Part shown: in pieces, positions 24,544 through 33,690 of the stretch
Position numbering within the stretch: position 1 is the first letter of the stretch
Layout: the number at the start of each line of letters is the position of its first letter
Assembly (NCBI RefSeq): GCF_004959765.1
Contig: NZ_SJZD01000007.1
Location: 124,001 to 188,000, forward strand
Source of the DNA: Flavobacterium sp. H122
GTDB taxonomy: Bacteria > Bacteroidota > Bacteroidia > Flavobacteriales > Flavobacteriaceae
DNA length: 64,000 nucleotides
Reading direction: 5' to 3'
The notes under the pieces: generated by a model
Told to the model about the DNA's origin: nothing
Databases searched by the model: none
What the model saw: the letters and a program-made list of their open reading frames with translations, nothing else
Translations under genes and position numbers: made by a program

Positions 24544-27321
24544 TTATTTCACTAATAATTTATGTGAAGGCGCAAACTTAGTCAAGTTGATACCTTCTAC
24601 CGCTTCAGTATACTCTTCAATTGAAGGTGTTCTACCCAAAATAGTTGACAACACTACTACCGGTGTAGAAGAAAGTAATGATTCTCCTTTTTTCTCCGCA
24701 GAATCTTCTACCACACGACCTTGGAATAAACGGGTTGATGTTGCCATAACCGTATCTCCTTTAGCTGCTTTTTCCTGGTTACCCATACAAAGGTTACAAC
24801 CCGGACGCTCTAAGTACAACATGTTTTCGTATTCGGTACGTGCTGCGCCTTTTGGTGCGTTATCGTCAAACTCGAAACCTGAGTATTTCTGTAATACTTC
24901 CCAGTCACCTTCTGCTTTCAACTCATCAACGATGTTGTACGTTGGAGGAGCCACCACCAATGGAGCGTTGAATTTCACTTCTCCTTTTTGTGCTTCCACA
25001 TTTTTAAGCATTTGTGCCAAGATTTTCATATCACCTTTGTGCACCATACACGAACCGATAAATCCTAAATCTACTTTTTTAGTTCCTCCGTAGAAAGACA
25101 ACGGACGGATGGTATCGTGCGTATAACGTTTAGAAACATCGGCATTGTTTACATCCGGATCAGCAATCATTGGTTCCGCAATTACATCAAGATCTACAAC
25201 CACCTCAGCATAGTATTTTGCGTTCGCATCCGGACGTAACGCTGGCTCTTCACCTGAACGGATTTCAGCAATACGTTTGTTTGCTTTGTCAATTAATCCT
25301 TGTAATACTTTTTTAGTATTGTCCATGCCTTTATCGATCATGATTTGGATTCTGCCTTTTGCAATTTCCAATGATTCGATTAAGGTTTCATCTTCTGAAA
25401 TACAGATTGATGCTTTTGCTTTCATTTCAGCTGTCCAATCCGTGAATGTAAACGCTTGATCTGCTGTTAATGTACCAATATGCACTTCGATGATTCTTCC
25501 CTGGAACACGTTTTCACCACCAAACTGGTGTAACATTTGCGCTTGCGTTGCGTGTACTACATCACGGAAATCCATATACGATTTCATTTCACCTTTGAAA
25601 GTTACTTTAACCGATTCTGGAATTGGCATTGAAGCTTCACCAGTAGCCAATGCAAGTGCCACCGTACCTGAGTCGGCACCGAACGCCACACCTTTTGACA
25701 TACGCGTATGTGAGTCACCACCAATAATGATCGCTCTATCATCTACTGTAATATCGTTCAATACTTTATGAATAACGTCTGTCATTGAGTGATACACCCC
25801 TTTAGGGTCACGTGCTGTGATCAATCCGAAATCGTTCATGAACTGCATTAATTTCGGGATGTTTGTTTGTGCTTTTTTATCCCAAACCGAAGCCGTGTGA
25901 CATCCTGATTGGTAAGCTCCATCCACGATTGGAGAAATCGTAGTCGCTGCCATAGACTCTAATTCCTGTGCCGTCATTAAACCTGTAGTATCCTGAGAAC
26001 CTACAATGTTTACCGTTACACGAACGTCAGAACCTGCGTGTAATACTTTTTTAGAAATCGTACCTACCGCATTACGGTTGAAGATTTTCTCTACAGCCGT
26101 TAAACCTTGACCTTCGTTGTGAATTTCTTTGGATGGCGCATAAACTAAAGGTGCATCGATTCCTAATGTTTTAGCCGCAAACGTTTGTAGTTTTTTACCA
26201 AAAACGATAGCATAAGAACCACCTGCTTTGATAAACTCCATTTTTTGTGGCGTGAATGATCTTGAGATATCGATTAACTCCTGATCACCATTGTATAATT
26301 TTTTTGATTTTGTATTGATAGTCAAAACCGTACCCGTTGCTACAGAGTATTTTTGCTCTAAAACCGGTTCCCCGTTTTCATCACGAACTACTTCTCCGTT
26401 AGCATCTGTTTTCTTTACCCAGTTTTTAAGGTCAATTCCAATACCACCAGTTACATCAACCGTCGTTAAGAAAATTGGTGAAATACCGTTTGTACCACCC
26501 ACAATTGGCGCGATGTTTACGAAAGGAACATAAGGACTTGCCTGTTTTCCTGTCCACAATGCTACGTTGTTCACCCCTGACATACGAGAAGAACCTACAC
26601 CCATTGTACCTTTTTCGGCAATTAACATTACACTTGCATCAGGATGTTGTGCTTGCAATGCTTTGATTTCTTGTTGTGCTTGAGGTGTGATCATACACAA
26701 TCCGTGTAATTCACGATCCGAGCGCGAGTGTGCTTGGTTACCCGGAGATAATAAGTCGGTTGAAATATCACCTTCACCAGCGATGAAAGTTACTACTTTG
26801 ATTTCTTCAGCAACTTCAGGCAATTTGGTAAAGAATTCTGCTTTTGCATAGCTTTCTAAGATTTCTTTTGCCACAGTGTTGCCACCTTCATATGCTGCTT
26901 TCAAACGATCCATATCGGCATCGTACAAGTACACTTGCGTTTTTAATACCTCAGCCGCTTGTTTTGCAATCGCTTCGTCGTTTCCTAAAGCCAAGTCCAA
27001 CAATGCAATGATTGACGGCCCACCTTTCATGTGTGATAATAATTCGAAAGCAAAAGCTGGCCTGATTTCAGCTACTGTAGCTTCACCTAAAATAATTTCT
27101 TTTAAGAATGCCGCTTTCACACCCGCCGCAGGCGTTGTTCCAGGTAATGTATTATAAATGAAGAATTTTAAAGAATCTTCACGATTTGCATTAGCAACAT
27201 CTTTAATTTGAGCGATAATCTCACTTAACAATTCAGCCCCATCAATTGGTTTAGGGTGAAGTCCTTGACCTTTACGCTCTTCAATTTCTTTGATATAATC
27301 GCTGTAAATATTCATCTTCAA
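24544..27321 (-). CDS. acnB: Aconitate hydratase B (AcnB; possible 2-methylisocitrate dehydratase)
   Basis: Second aconitase, of the AcnB class, which in enterobacteria is the main TCA-cycle enzyme and can also hydrate 2-methyl-cis-aconitate. Cluster cysteines are C758 in GSCMVHKGDM and C842/C845 in GCNLCMGNQ. The AcnB-specific HEAT-like N-terminal region (about 1-160) precedes the swivel domain with GDISTDLLSPG and VGSSRMSGVNN. GGDSHTRMSKGV is also seen. At 925 residues it is longer than E. coli AcnB (865). A -7 element at 27365-27372 and a terminator at its 3' end make it a single-gene unit, separated from acnA by hamAB. Confidence 0.95.
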   Translation of the reverse strand: MKMNIYSDYIKEIEERKGQGLHPKPIDGAELLSEIIAQIKDVANANREDSLKFFIYNTLPGTTPAAGVKAAFLKEIILGEATVAEIRPAFAFELLSHMKGGPSIIALLDLALGNDEAIAKQAAEVLKTQVYLYDADMDRLKAAYEGGNTVAKEILESYAKAEFFTKLPEVAEEIKVVTFIAGEGDISTDLLSPGNQAHSRSDRELHGLCMITPQAQQEIKALQAQHPDASVMLIAEKGTMGVGSSRMSGVNNVALWTGKQASPYVPFVNIAPIVGGTNGISPIFLTTVDVTGGIGIDLKNWVKKTDANGEVVRDENGEPVLEQKYSVATGTVLTINTKSKKLYNGDQELIDISRSFTPQKMEFIKAGGSYAIVFGKKLQTFAAKTLGIDAPLVYAPSKEIHNEGQGLTAVEKIFNRNAVGTISKKVLHAGSDVRVTVNIVGSQDTTGLMTAQELESMAATTISPIVDGAYQSGCHTASVWDKKAQTNIPKLMQFMNDFGLITARDPKGVYHSMTDVIHKVLNDITVDDRAIIIGGDSHTRMSKGVAFGADSGTVALALATGEASMPIPESVKVTFKGEMKSYMDFRDVVHATQAQMLHQFGGENVFQGRIIEVHIGTLTADQAFTFTDWTAEMKAKASICISEDETLIESLEIAKGRIQIMIDKGMDNTKKVLQGLIDKANKRIAEIRSGEEPALRPDANAKYYAEVVVDLDVIAEPMIADPDVNNADVSKRYTHDTIRPLSFYGGTKKVDLGFIGSCMVHKGDMKILAQMLKNVEAQKGEVKFNAPLVVAPPTYNIVDELKAEGDWEVLQKYSGFEFDDNAPKGAARTEYENMLYLERPGCNLCMGNQEKAAKGDTVMATSTRLFQGRVVEDSAEKKGESLLSSTPVVVLSTILGRTPSIEEYTEAVEGINLTKFAPSHKLLVK

Positions 27322-27364
27322 TACTATTTGAATAAATTATGTAATTGTTTTTTAATAAGTCGCA

Positions 27365-27372
27365 CAAATTTA
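27365..27372 (-). promoter_or_regulatory. Putative -7 promoter element for acnB
   Basis: Minus-strand reading TAAATTTG matches TAnnTTTG; predicted initiation near 27361 leaves a 40-base leader before ATG 27321. Confidence 0.45.
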
Positions 27373-27844
27373 ATCAAACCGAATCAAATTAAAAAATATT
27401 TAGCATTTCATTAATTTCGAAGGAATATTATTTATAAACATTCTATTTTAGTATAAATTTTTCAACAAAAACACAAAAAAACATCATAAATTTAATAATT
27501 CTTAAAAATTAAAAAATTTATTATCAAATTATAAAAATTCGGTATTTAAAATTGAAATATTTACAATGAAGACAAGCATCCCAACCCAATAAAAAAACAG
27601 CGATCCGTCTTATCCATTTTTTAAGATTTAATGTGCTTTATCATGCCAGACTTTGAACAACATCCGTAATTGAACCATTAAGACATTAAGCTTTTTAAAT
27701 ATTGTAAAAGTCATAGAATGTAATATTTAATTCAATACTTAATTTCTTAATAGCAAAACAATTAAGCGTTTTCTACAATCAAGAATATCAAAGATTATTG
27801 GAAAACAATAAACTGAATTACCACAAAAAAGGGTATCCCACTTG
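27373..27844. other. AT-rich intergenic region without a gene
   Basis: About 470 bases between acnB and the T9SS-exported protein gene, both on the minus strand. It is very AT-rich, with poly-A/T tracts and no frame that looks coding on either strand. A short GGG-n3-CCC element with an adjoining A-run (27825-27839) could be a weak terminator for the upstream gene. Nothing else stands out. Confidence 0.55.
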
Positions 27845-29140
27845 TTATTTTATCACTTTTACAGATTGTCTGCCCGAATTGGAATGCAGATCGATAAAAT
27901 AAGTCCCGGAGGGATATGGAAAATCAAAAACAAAAGTTTTTTTCAAGGCATAATCAACGTCCAGCTGTTTCAACTCGCACATTCTCCTGCCAAGGGCATC
28001 ATACAATTCTATAATCAAATGATCTGCATCCTTGAAGTCAACTTCAAGACTGAGTTTATTTTTAACAGGGTTGGGATAGACTTTCGCCAGCAAAGGAACT
28101 CTAGACTGTTCCTCAAATTGATTATTTCCCAAAGAAGGAGCAAATTTATATATTGTTGCCCCGGATGCATAAGCAAAATCATCTCTGATAATGAATATTC
28201 TATTGAGATTACTTCCCAGATTTATGTTTGTCCAGGTAGTCCCGGCATCAAAAGTTTCATAAAAACCTGTGTTATGCCCTCCCATCCAGCCATGATTTTC
28301 GTCAACAAAACCAACTGCCTGAATAGAGGTTTCCGGTGCGTTTTTACTAACCCAGGTCACACCACCGTCGGTAGATTTTATCAACTTTCCTAAATTCGGC
28401 GAAACTGACTGTATAGAACCAAACATAACATTAGGATTCCCTGTGAGCGTTTGCATTTTCCATACATACTCGCCTGCCAGACCGCTGTTGAAAATTTCAT
28501 TCCAGGTTGCGCCGCCATCGGTAGTTTTAAGGATAATTCCACCGGAGCCTTTTCTACCTGATACGAATCCAATATTTTCATCCAAAAACATGATTTCAAC
28601 CAATCCTGTAGCATAAGCTGACATATCAATATACTGCCATGTAGCACCGGAATCAGTTGACTTTATAATAAAAGGTGGAAAATTCATATAGGAACCGCAG
28701 CCATAAACAGTAGAAGTCCCCACACAATCCAGACCGCACACTGCTTTAGTCGCTGTTCCGATAGTAGTCACTTCAGACCATGACGTGCCTCCATCAGTTG
28801 TTTTAAAAAACTTACTCTCTGTTAAAGTTCCGACAAATCCGATATTTTCGTTCAGGAATTCAATATTTCTAAAATAATAGTTTGGCGTAGGAATCCCCAG
28901 CATAACACCTATCATAGCCTCATTCAACTGCAAAGTCCACGAAACACCACCGTCAGTAGTCTTGTAAACCGAAGCACCTGCACCGTTAAGAGCCCAGCCC
29001 AGATTATCATTAAGAAAAAAGACATCATCAAAACGCTGTTTGTTTGTATTCAGATAAGCTGAAGACAGAGGTTGCCATTGTGATTGCGCCAAATTTTTAG
29101 AAAAAAAGACAAGTAAAAAAAGCAGATAAACTTTCTTCAT
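27845..29140 (-). CDS. Exported Ycf48/BNR-like repeat protein with T9SS C-terminal sorting signal
   Basis: A 431-residue secreted protein. After the signal peptide (MKKVYLLFLLVFFSKNLAQ) come repeated Ycf48/photosynthesis-stability-type blades with the recurring TTDGG-x-SW motif: VYKTTDGGVSWTLQ, FFKTTDGGTSWSEV, IIKSTDSGATWQYI, ILKTTDGGATWNEI and LIKSTDGGVTWVSK, together with W/N-G-W-x-x-G segments, forming a beta-propeller. The C-terminal about 80 residues (VYPNPVKNKLSLEV ... YPSGTYFIDL ... SVKVIK) are a type A T9SS sorting domain. ATG 29140 is used; an earlier frame start would overlap moxR. It begins one base after the moxR stop, so the genes are co-transcribed. Confidence 0.88.
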   Translation of the reverse strand: MKKVYLLFLLVFFSKNLAQSQWQPLSSAYLNTNKQRFDDVFFLNDNLGWALNGAGASVYKTTDGGVSWTLQLNEAMIGVMLGIPTPNYYFRNIEFLNENIGFVGTLTESKFFKTTDGGTSWSEVTTIGTATKAVCGLDCVGTSTVYGCGSYMNFPPFIIKSTDSGATWQYIDMSAYATGLVEIMFLDENIGFVSGRKGSGGIILKTTDGGATWNEIFNSGLAGEYVWKMQTLTGNPNVMFGSIQSVSPNLGKLIKSTDGGVTWVSKNAPETSIQAVGFVDENHGWMGGHNTGFYETFDAGTTWTNINLGSNLNRIFIIRDDFAYASGATIYKFAPSLGNNQFEEQSRVPLLAKVYPNPVKNKLSLEVDFKDADHLIIELYDALGRRMCELKQLDVDYALKKTFVFDFPYPSGTYFIDLHSNSGRQSVKVIK

Positions 29141-29141
29141 A

Positions 29142-30095
29142 TTAAAACAACTTCTTGATAATGGTTTCCTCCGAAATTCCTTCGGCATCAGCCTTATAAT
29201 TTTTAATGATACGATGGCGTAAAATTCCTATAGCCACCGCCTGAACATCTTCGATATCTGGACTAAATTTTCCATTTAGAGCCGCATGCGTTTTTGCTGC
29301 CAAAATTAGATTTTGTGAAGCACGAGGTCCAGCTCCCCAATCGATATAATTTTTAACAAAATCAGTAGCCAAAGGGTTTTCCGGTCGGGTTTTCGAAACT
29401 AAAGTAACCGCATATTCGATAACATTATCAGTCACAGGTATTCTTCTGATTAGATGCTGAAAATCGATAATTTCCTGAGCCGTAAAAAGCGGATTTATGT
29501 TGAAACTAAAATCGGCTGTGGTACTTTTTACCACCTGAACTTCCTCTGTAAAAGAAGGATAATCAAGCTTGATTGCAAACATAAAACGGTCCAGCTGCGC
29601 TTCCGGAAGCGGATATGTTCCTTCCTGCTCTATAGGATTCTGGGTAGCCAATACAAAGAAAGGCAAATCCAGCTTATAATGATGCCCGGCAATAGTAACC
29701 GATTTTTCCTGCATCGCCTCCAACAAAGCTGCCTGGGTTTTAGGCGGTGTCCTGTTGATCTCATCAGCCAGAATAATATTTGAAAAGATTGGTCCTTTAA
29801 TGAATTTGAAATTGCGGTTTTCATCAAGAATTTCACTCCCCAGAATATCCGAAGGCATCAAATCAGGCGTAAACTGAATCCGTTTAAAATCCAAACCTAA
29901 AGCCTGTGAAATAGTATTCACCATTAAAGTTTTAGCCAAACCGGGAACCCCGACAAGCAAAGCGTGTCCTCCGGAAAAAATACTTAAAATGATTTGGTTT
30001 ACGACATCTTCCTGACCAACAATCACTTTTGCTATTTCCTTTTTTAATTCGTTTTGTTTTTGAACCAATTTTTCTATAGCCGCAACGTCTGACAT
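29142..30095 (-). CDS. MoxR-family AAA+ ATPase
   Basis: A 317-residue MoxR-type ATPase, a chaperone-like class that assembles or activates protein complexes, often with DUF58/von Willebrand partners. Walker A is VGVPGLAKTLMVN (K55), with Lys in the Ala-Lys-Thr variant usual for MoxR; Walker B is ILADEINRTPPKTQ (D111, E112); TQNPIEQEGTYPLPEAQLDRF carries sensor and finger residues. The usual DUF58 partner is not next to it: the downstream gene encodes a T9SS-exported protein and the upstream one is a parvulin chaperone beyond a terminator. The client is unknown. Confidence 0.93.
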   Translation of the reverse strand: MSDVAAIEKLVQKQNELKKEIAKVIVGQEDVVNQIILSIFSGGHALLVGVPGLAKTLMVNTISQALGLDFKRIQFTPDLMPSDILGSEILDENRNFKFIKGPIFSNIILADEINRTPPKTQAALLEAMQEKSVTIAGHHYKLDLPFFVLATQNPIEQEGTYPLPEAQLDRFMFAIKLDYPSFTEEVQVVKSTTADFSFNINPLFTAQEIIDFQHLIRRIPVTDNVIEYAVTLVSKTRPENPLATDFVKNYIDWGAGPRASQNLILAAKTHAALNGKFSPDIEDVQAVAIGILRHRIIKNYKADAEGISEETIIKKLF

Positions 30096-30101
30096 AAAAT
30101 A

Positions 30102-30128
30102 TAGATTTTAGATTTTAGATTTTAGATT
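30102..30128. repeat. Short tandem repeat TAGATTTT
   Basis: More than three head-to-tail copies of an 8-base unit (TAGATTTT) lie just upstream of moxR. Such simple TTTAGATT runs recur in Flavobacterium intergenic DNA. It may affect moxR leader length; no function is shown. Confidence 0.7.
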
Positions 30129-30173
30129 ACACGAATCTTCTTTACTAAAAAGTTTTAGATTTATTTTTATTAA

Positions 30174-30217
30174 ACAAAAAAGAGTTAGTTTATACTTTGA
30201 TAAAACTAACTCTTTTA
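30174..30217 (-). terminator. Rho-independent terminator after the SurA-like gene
   Basis: A long stem (30178-30193 with 30200-30216, about 16 pairs with one bulge) containing AAAAGAGTTAGTTT and its complement; the minus reading runs into T-rich sequence. Confidence 0.8.
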
Positions 30218-30234
30218 TTCGAAATATTAAAAAA

Positions 30235-31587
30235 TTATTTCTTCAACCAATTGTTTGTAAAAGCACAATCTCTGTACTCGCCATTGATTTTAATATGTGT
30301 TTCTTTAATTTTTTCCACACTCCATTTTGCAATTTCCTTTAACTGCTTTTCTTTCAGAGCCAGCTCTTTTAAACGCAGATAATCTTTTGCATAATCTGCC
30401 GTATGTTCTTCAAAACGGTTGGCAACTGTCATTATTTTGAAAAATTTAGCATTGGTTCTATCCTCATCTGCTATAGGGTATGAAATTTCACCATCCTTTA
30501 AATTAGCTACCACACCATACATTGATGGATCCATTTTTGTCAACTCGAAACGTGTATCCTGTGTTTTAGGGTTCGTCAGTACACCTCCATCGTTTTTTGT
30601 TTCTTTTTCATCAGAAAACTGACGGGCTGCCTCAGCAAAAGTTAATTCTTTATTTAAAATACGGTTTCTGATTTTTTCAGCTTTTTCTTTTGCTGCTTTC
30701 ACCGCATCTGTCGAAGCTTTTGGAGCAATTACTATATGGCGCAGTTCAACATCCTGTCCTTTGATTTTATCCACCTGAATGATATGAAAACCAAATTCTG
30801 TTTCAAAAGGCTCGGAAATTTCACCTTCCTGCAAACTAAAAGCCACGTCTTTAAATTCTTTCACAAACTGTGTTTTTCTGTTCATTTTATAATATCCTCC
30901 GGAATTTTTAGATCCGGGATCCTCTGAATACAAAACTGCTTTTGTAAAGAAACTTGCTCCGTTTTCCAAAATATCTTTCCTGAATGCCTTCAATTGGTCA
31001 ATAACCGCTTGTTTTGCTTCTTTGGACACTTCCGGTTTAATTACAATTTGGGCAATTTCCATTTCCGCTCCAAAAACAGGCAATTCCTCTTTAGGGATTT
31101 TTTTGTAAAAATCACGAACTTCTTCCGGTGTAATTGTAACTTCATCAACAATCTTTTTCTGCATTTCTGCAGTTAATTTATTGGCTTTAATGATTTCAAA
31201 AAGCTCACTTTTCAAATCCTGCTCATTTGTTTTTTTGAAATACTGCACCACTTTATCCATAGAACCCAATTGCTCTACCATATACCCTACCTGTTCGTCA
31301 AGTTTTGAATTTACTTCGGCATCAGTAACCACAATACTGTCCTGAATTGCCTGATGCGCATACAACTTATCTTCAAGCAGTTTCCCCAGCATCTGACAAC
31401 GTGTAATCTCTTTCACATCAGCTCCCTGACTTCTCAATTCGATAAAACTTTTATCAATGTCTGAATCCAGAATTATATAGTCTCCCACAACTCCTACAAC
31501 CCCATCAACCTTTGTTTTTTGTGCCGCTGCAGAAAATACAGCAAACACTAATGTTAAGCATATGCTTACTCTTTGAATCAATCTCAT
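30235..31587 (-). CDS. SurA-like periplasmic chaperone/peptidyl-prolyl isomerase
   Basis: A 450-residue exported protein with a signal peptide (about 1-22, ending FSAAAQ). An N-terminal SurA-type chaperone domain (about 28-165) is followed by two parvulin domains: the first at about 170-275 (AEMEIAQIVIKPEV ... SEDPGSKNSGGYYKMNR ... FGFHIIQVDKIKG) and the second at about 280-385 (ELRHIVIAPKAST ... FSDEKETKNDGGVL). The layout matches SurA, which escorts outer-membrane beta-barrels. It sits 15 bases after a second, larger parvulin protein on the same transcript. Confidence 0.9.
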   Translation of the reverse strand: MRLIQRVSICLTLVFAVFSAAAQKTKVDGVVGVVGDYIILDSDIDKSFIELRSQGADVKEITRCQMLGKLLEDKLYAHQAIQDSIVVTDAEVNSKLDEQVGYMVEQLGSMDKVVQYFKKTNEQDLKSELFEIIKANKLTAEMQKKIVDEVTITPEEVRDFYKKIPKEELPVFGAEMEIAQIVIKPEVSKEAKQAVIDQLKAFRKDILENGASFFTKAVLYSEDPGSKNSGGYYKMNRKTQFVKEFKDVAFSLQEGEISEPFETEFGFHIIQVDKIKGQDVELRHIVIAPKASTDAVKAAKEKAEKIRNRILNKELTFAEAARQFSDEKETKNDGGVLTNPKTQDTRFELTKMDPSMYGVVANLKDGEISYPIADEDRTNAKFFKIMTVANRFEEHTADYAKDYLRLKELALKEKQLKEIAKWSVEKIKETHIKINGEYRDCAFTNNWLKK

Positions 31588-31602
31588 TTTTTATTGGCTT
31601 TA

Positions 31603-33561
31603 TTACTTCATCGATGCTTTTAATCTTTCAAAAACATCTCTATTTACATTTACTTTAAATTCTTTTTTCAATTCAGACACCCAATTGTCTTCTAAATACT
31701 GCTGATAGTCATTAATCACTTTACCTTTGGTTTCTTCAAGAGTTTTTTGTCCTGCAGGCAAAACCCTGATCACTTTGTTGACATAAAAATAGTCTTTGTC
31801 TTTATAAACTTTAGAGAGACCTTTTTTAAATGCTATATTGTTATCAGTTCCTTCTTCAACCACCTCTTGCTTGGTCATAATATTAACCGATTCCTTAGTG
31901 TTTAACTTTTCTTTTAAAGCATCGGCAGTTATATCAGATTTTAATAATTTCTCAGCTTTTTTAACATATTCTTCTTTAGTCGAGGAAACCACTAAAACAT
32001 CAACTCTGTTTTTCCATTGATATTTCAATTTATTAGTTTCATAATATTTTTTCAAACCAACAGTATCCTGTTTTGCCTTGTTCCATATTTCTTTTTCCAT
32101 TAAATCGAAAAGCAACAATCCGTCTCTGTATTCCTCTACTATGTTGGCAAACTCAGAAAACTCTCTTTCCAAATTATCATTATAGTAAACATTAAGTTGG
32201 TTATCAACAAAATTAGTATAAACGTGGTCAACTAATTTCCCTATAGGCTTAATCTTAATTTTTGATTTTTGCTGTGCATTCAATTCGTTTAAAAAAGCAG
32301 TTCCGGAAACAGATTTTATCTCGAATTTGAAAAGTTCGCCATCAAAATCTTTTTTGCTTTCAGGCATTTTCCATTCACCGTTGTAATAGCCATCGGTAAC
32401 CGTTTTCTTTATTTCCGCATACAATTTTTCATTTCGCTTTACAGGATATTTTTGACGCAATTTAGCGTTCAAAGTATTTACAATGATTTTTGAGCGGTCA
32501 TCTTTTCTGATTTTAGCATCCAGTTCGCGCTCCATTTCCTCTTTTTTCTTAACCGGGTGTTTTTCAACAAGCTTTACAATATGCCAGCCAAACTGACTTT
32601 CGAAAGGGTCAGTATAGTCTTCGGGATTTACAAGAGCAAATGCTTTATTTTCAAAAATTTCCGAACTTAACTGTCCTGATGCAAAACGCGGCAGAACCCC
32701 GCCTCTTGGGCCTGAATTTTTATCTTCGGAAAATTGCGTAGCCAATACAGCAAAATTTTCTCCCTGTTTTAGTTTTGTATAAATGTCATTAATTGCATTT
32801 TTTGCTTTTATTATGTCTGCTTCAGTATTTGACTGAGGCTTCATAATCATGATATGAGCCACGGTAACTTCACCGCGGTTTTCTCTGACATCAAGGACTT
32901 TTACCAAATGATATCCAAATTTAGTACGGACAGGCAGTGAAATATCTCCTACTTTTGTTTTAAAAGCTGCAGTTTCAAACGGATATACCATTCTAAAAGC
33001 AGAAAAATAGCCTAAGCTGCCTTTGTTTTCCTTTGCGGAAGGATCTTGGGAATACTGCTGTGCCATATCTTCAAATTTTTGTCCCGCTAATACCTTTTTT
33101 CTGATATCGGATATTTGATTGTATGCTTTCAACGTATCTTCAGGAGAAGCATTTTCATCGCAAAGAATAAGTATATGTGACGCTTTCACTTCCTTTTGCA
33201 GTCTCTCATAAGCTTCATCAATTAAAGCTTTTGTCACTTTGGTATCCGAAGTATAATTTTTAGCTAATTGCGAACGGTACGTTTTTAACTCACTAAGATA
33301 CTGAGTCCCATTTTGCAGACCCAACTTATTTGCTTTGTTAATCTTTAATTTATACGCCACAAACAAATCCAAATAGGAATTTAAATCTTTTTGGGATTCA
33401 TCTTTAACCAAGTCAATGTTCTTATTATACACACGGGCAAACTCATCAGTATAATACGGTTTGTCATCTATAGTAAAAAGAACTTCTTTATTTGCATTTT
33501 GAGCCTGAAAAACGGCAGACACGGTTAAAAAAGAGGCAACAAAAAAATGTTTCAGATTCAT
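31603..33561 (-). CDS. Large exported parvulin-type peptidyl-prolyl isomerase
   Basis: A 652-residue envelope protein with signal peptide (about 1-20, FQAQ). An N-terminal helical chaperone region is followed by two parvulin domains: about 125-230 (VKASHILILCDEN ... YSQDPSAKENKGSLGYFSAF ... FGYHLVKVLDV) and about 232-340 (VAHIMIMKPQSN ... FSEDKNSGPRGGVLPRF ... FGWHIVKLVEK). The remaining 300 residues are unassigned and helical/charged. It resembles the PpiD/SurA group but lacks a PpiD membrane anchor. It is the first gene of the pair with the SurA-like protein and has its own -7 element. Confidence 0.88.
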   Translation of the reverse strand: MNLKHFFVASFLTVSAVFQAQNANKEVLFTIDDKPYYTDEFARVYNKNIDLVKDESQKDLNSYLDLFVAYKLKINKANKLGLQNGTQYLSELKTYRSQLAKNYTSDTKVTKALIDEAYERLQKEVKASHILILCDENASPEDTLKAYNQISDIRKKVLAGQKFEDMAQQYSQDPSAKENKGSLGYFSAFRMVYPFETAAFKTKVGDISLPVRTKFGYHLVKVLDVRENRGEVTVAHIMIMKPQSNTEADIIKAKNAINDIYTKLKQGENFAVLATQFSEDKNSGPRGGVLPRFASGQLSSEIFENKAFALVNPEDYTDPFESQFGWHIVKLVEKHPVKKKEEMERELDAKIRKDDRSKIIVNTLNAKLRQKYPVKRNEKLYAEIKKTVTDGYYNGEWKMPESKKDFDGELFKFEIKSVSGTAFLNELNAQQKSKIKIKPIGKLVDHVYTNFVDNQLNVYYNDNLEREFSEFANIVEEYRDGLLLFDLMEKEIWNKAKQDTVGLKKYYETNKLKYQWKNRVDVLVVSSTKEEYVKKAEKLLKSDITADALKEKLNTKESVNIMTKQEVVEEGTDNNIAFKKGLSKVYKDKDYFYVNKVIRVLPAGQKTLEETKGKVINDYQQYLEDNWVSELKKEFKVNVNRDVFERLKASMK

Positions 33562-33590
33562 TTCTTCCTTTGGTTTTTATAATAGAATAG

Positions 33591-33598
33591 CAAAAATA
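33591..33598 (-). promoter_or_regulatory. Putative -7 promoter element for the parvulin operon
   Basis: Minus-strand reading TATTTTTG matches TAnnTTTG; initiation near 33587 leaves about 26 bases before ATG 33561. Confidence 0.5.
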
Positions 33599-33622
33599 AG
33601 AATTCAAGTACATTATACAAGT

Positions 33623-33639
33623 AATACATAATGTATTAA
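33623..33639. promoter_or_regulatory. Operator-like palindrome between divergent promoters
   Basis: TAATACAT-A-ATGTATTA is a perfect 17-base palindrome midway between the -7 elements of the parvulin operon and prfC. An overlapping inverted repeat TACATTAT/ATAATGTA (33610-33617 with 33629-33636) shares one arm. Its shape suits a dimeric regulator; no protein is identified. Confidence 0.4.
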
Positions 33640-33663
33640 CAAAAATTTATTAACGAAAAATAG

Positions 33664-33671
33664 TATTTTTG
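33664..33671 (+). promoter_or_regulatory. Putative -7 promoter element for prfC
   Basis: TATTTTTG matches TAnnTTTG; initiation near 33676 leaves about 15 bases before ATG 33691. Confidence 0.5.
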
Positions 33672-33690
33672 CACTCCATTATAACATATT

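Noticed and set aside
27842..28393. Plus-strand open frame opposite the T9SS protein gene
   Set aside because: It is antisense to the repeats and T9SS tail of a clear gene and has no recognisable protein features.
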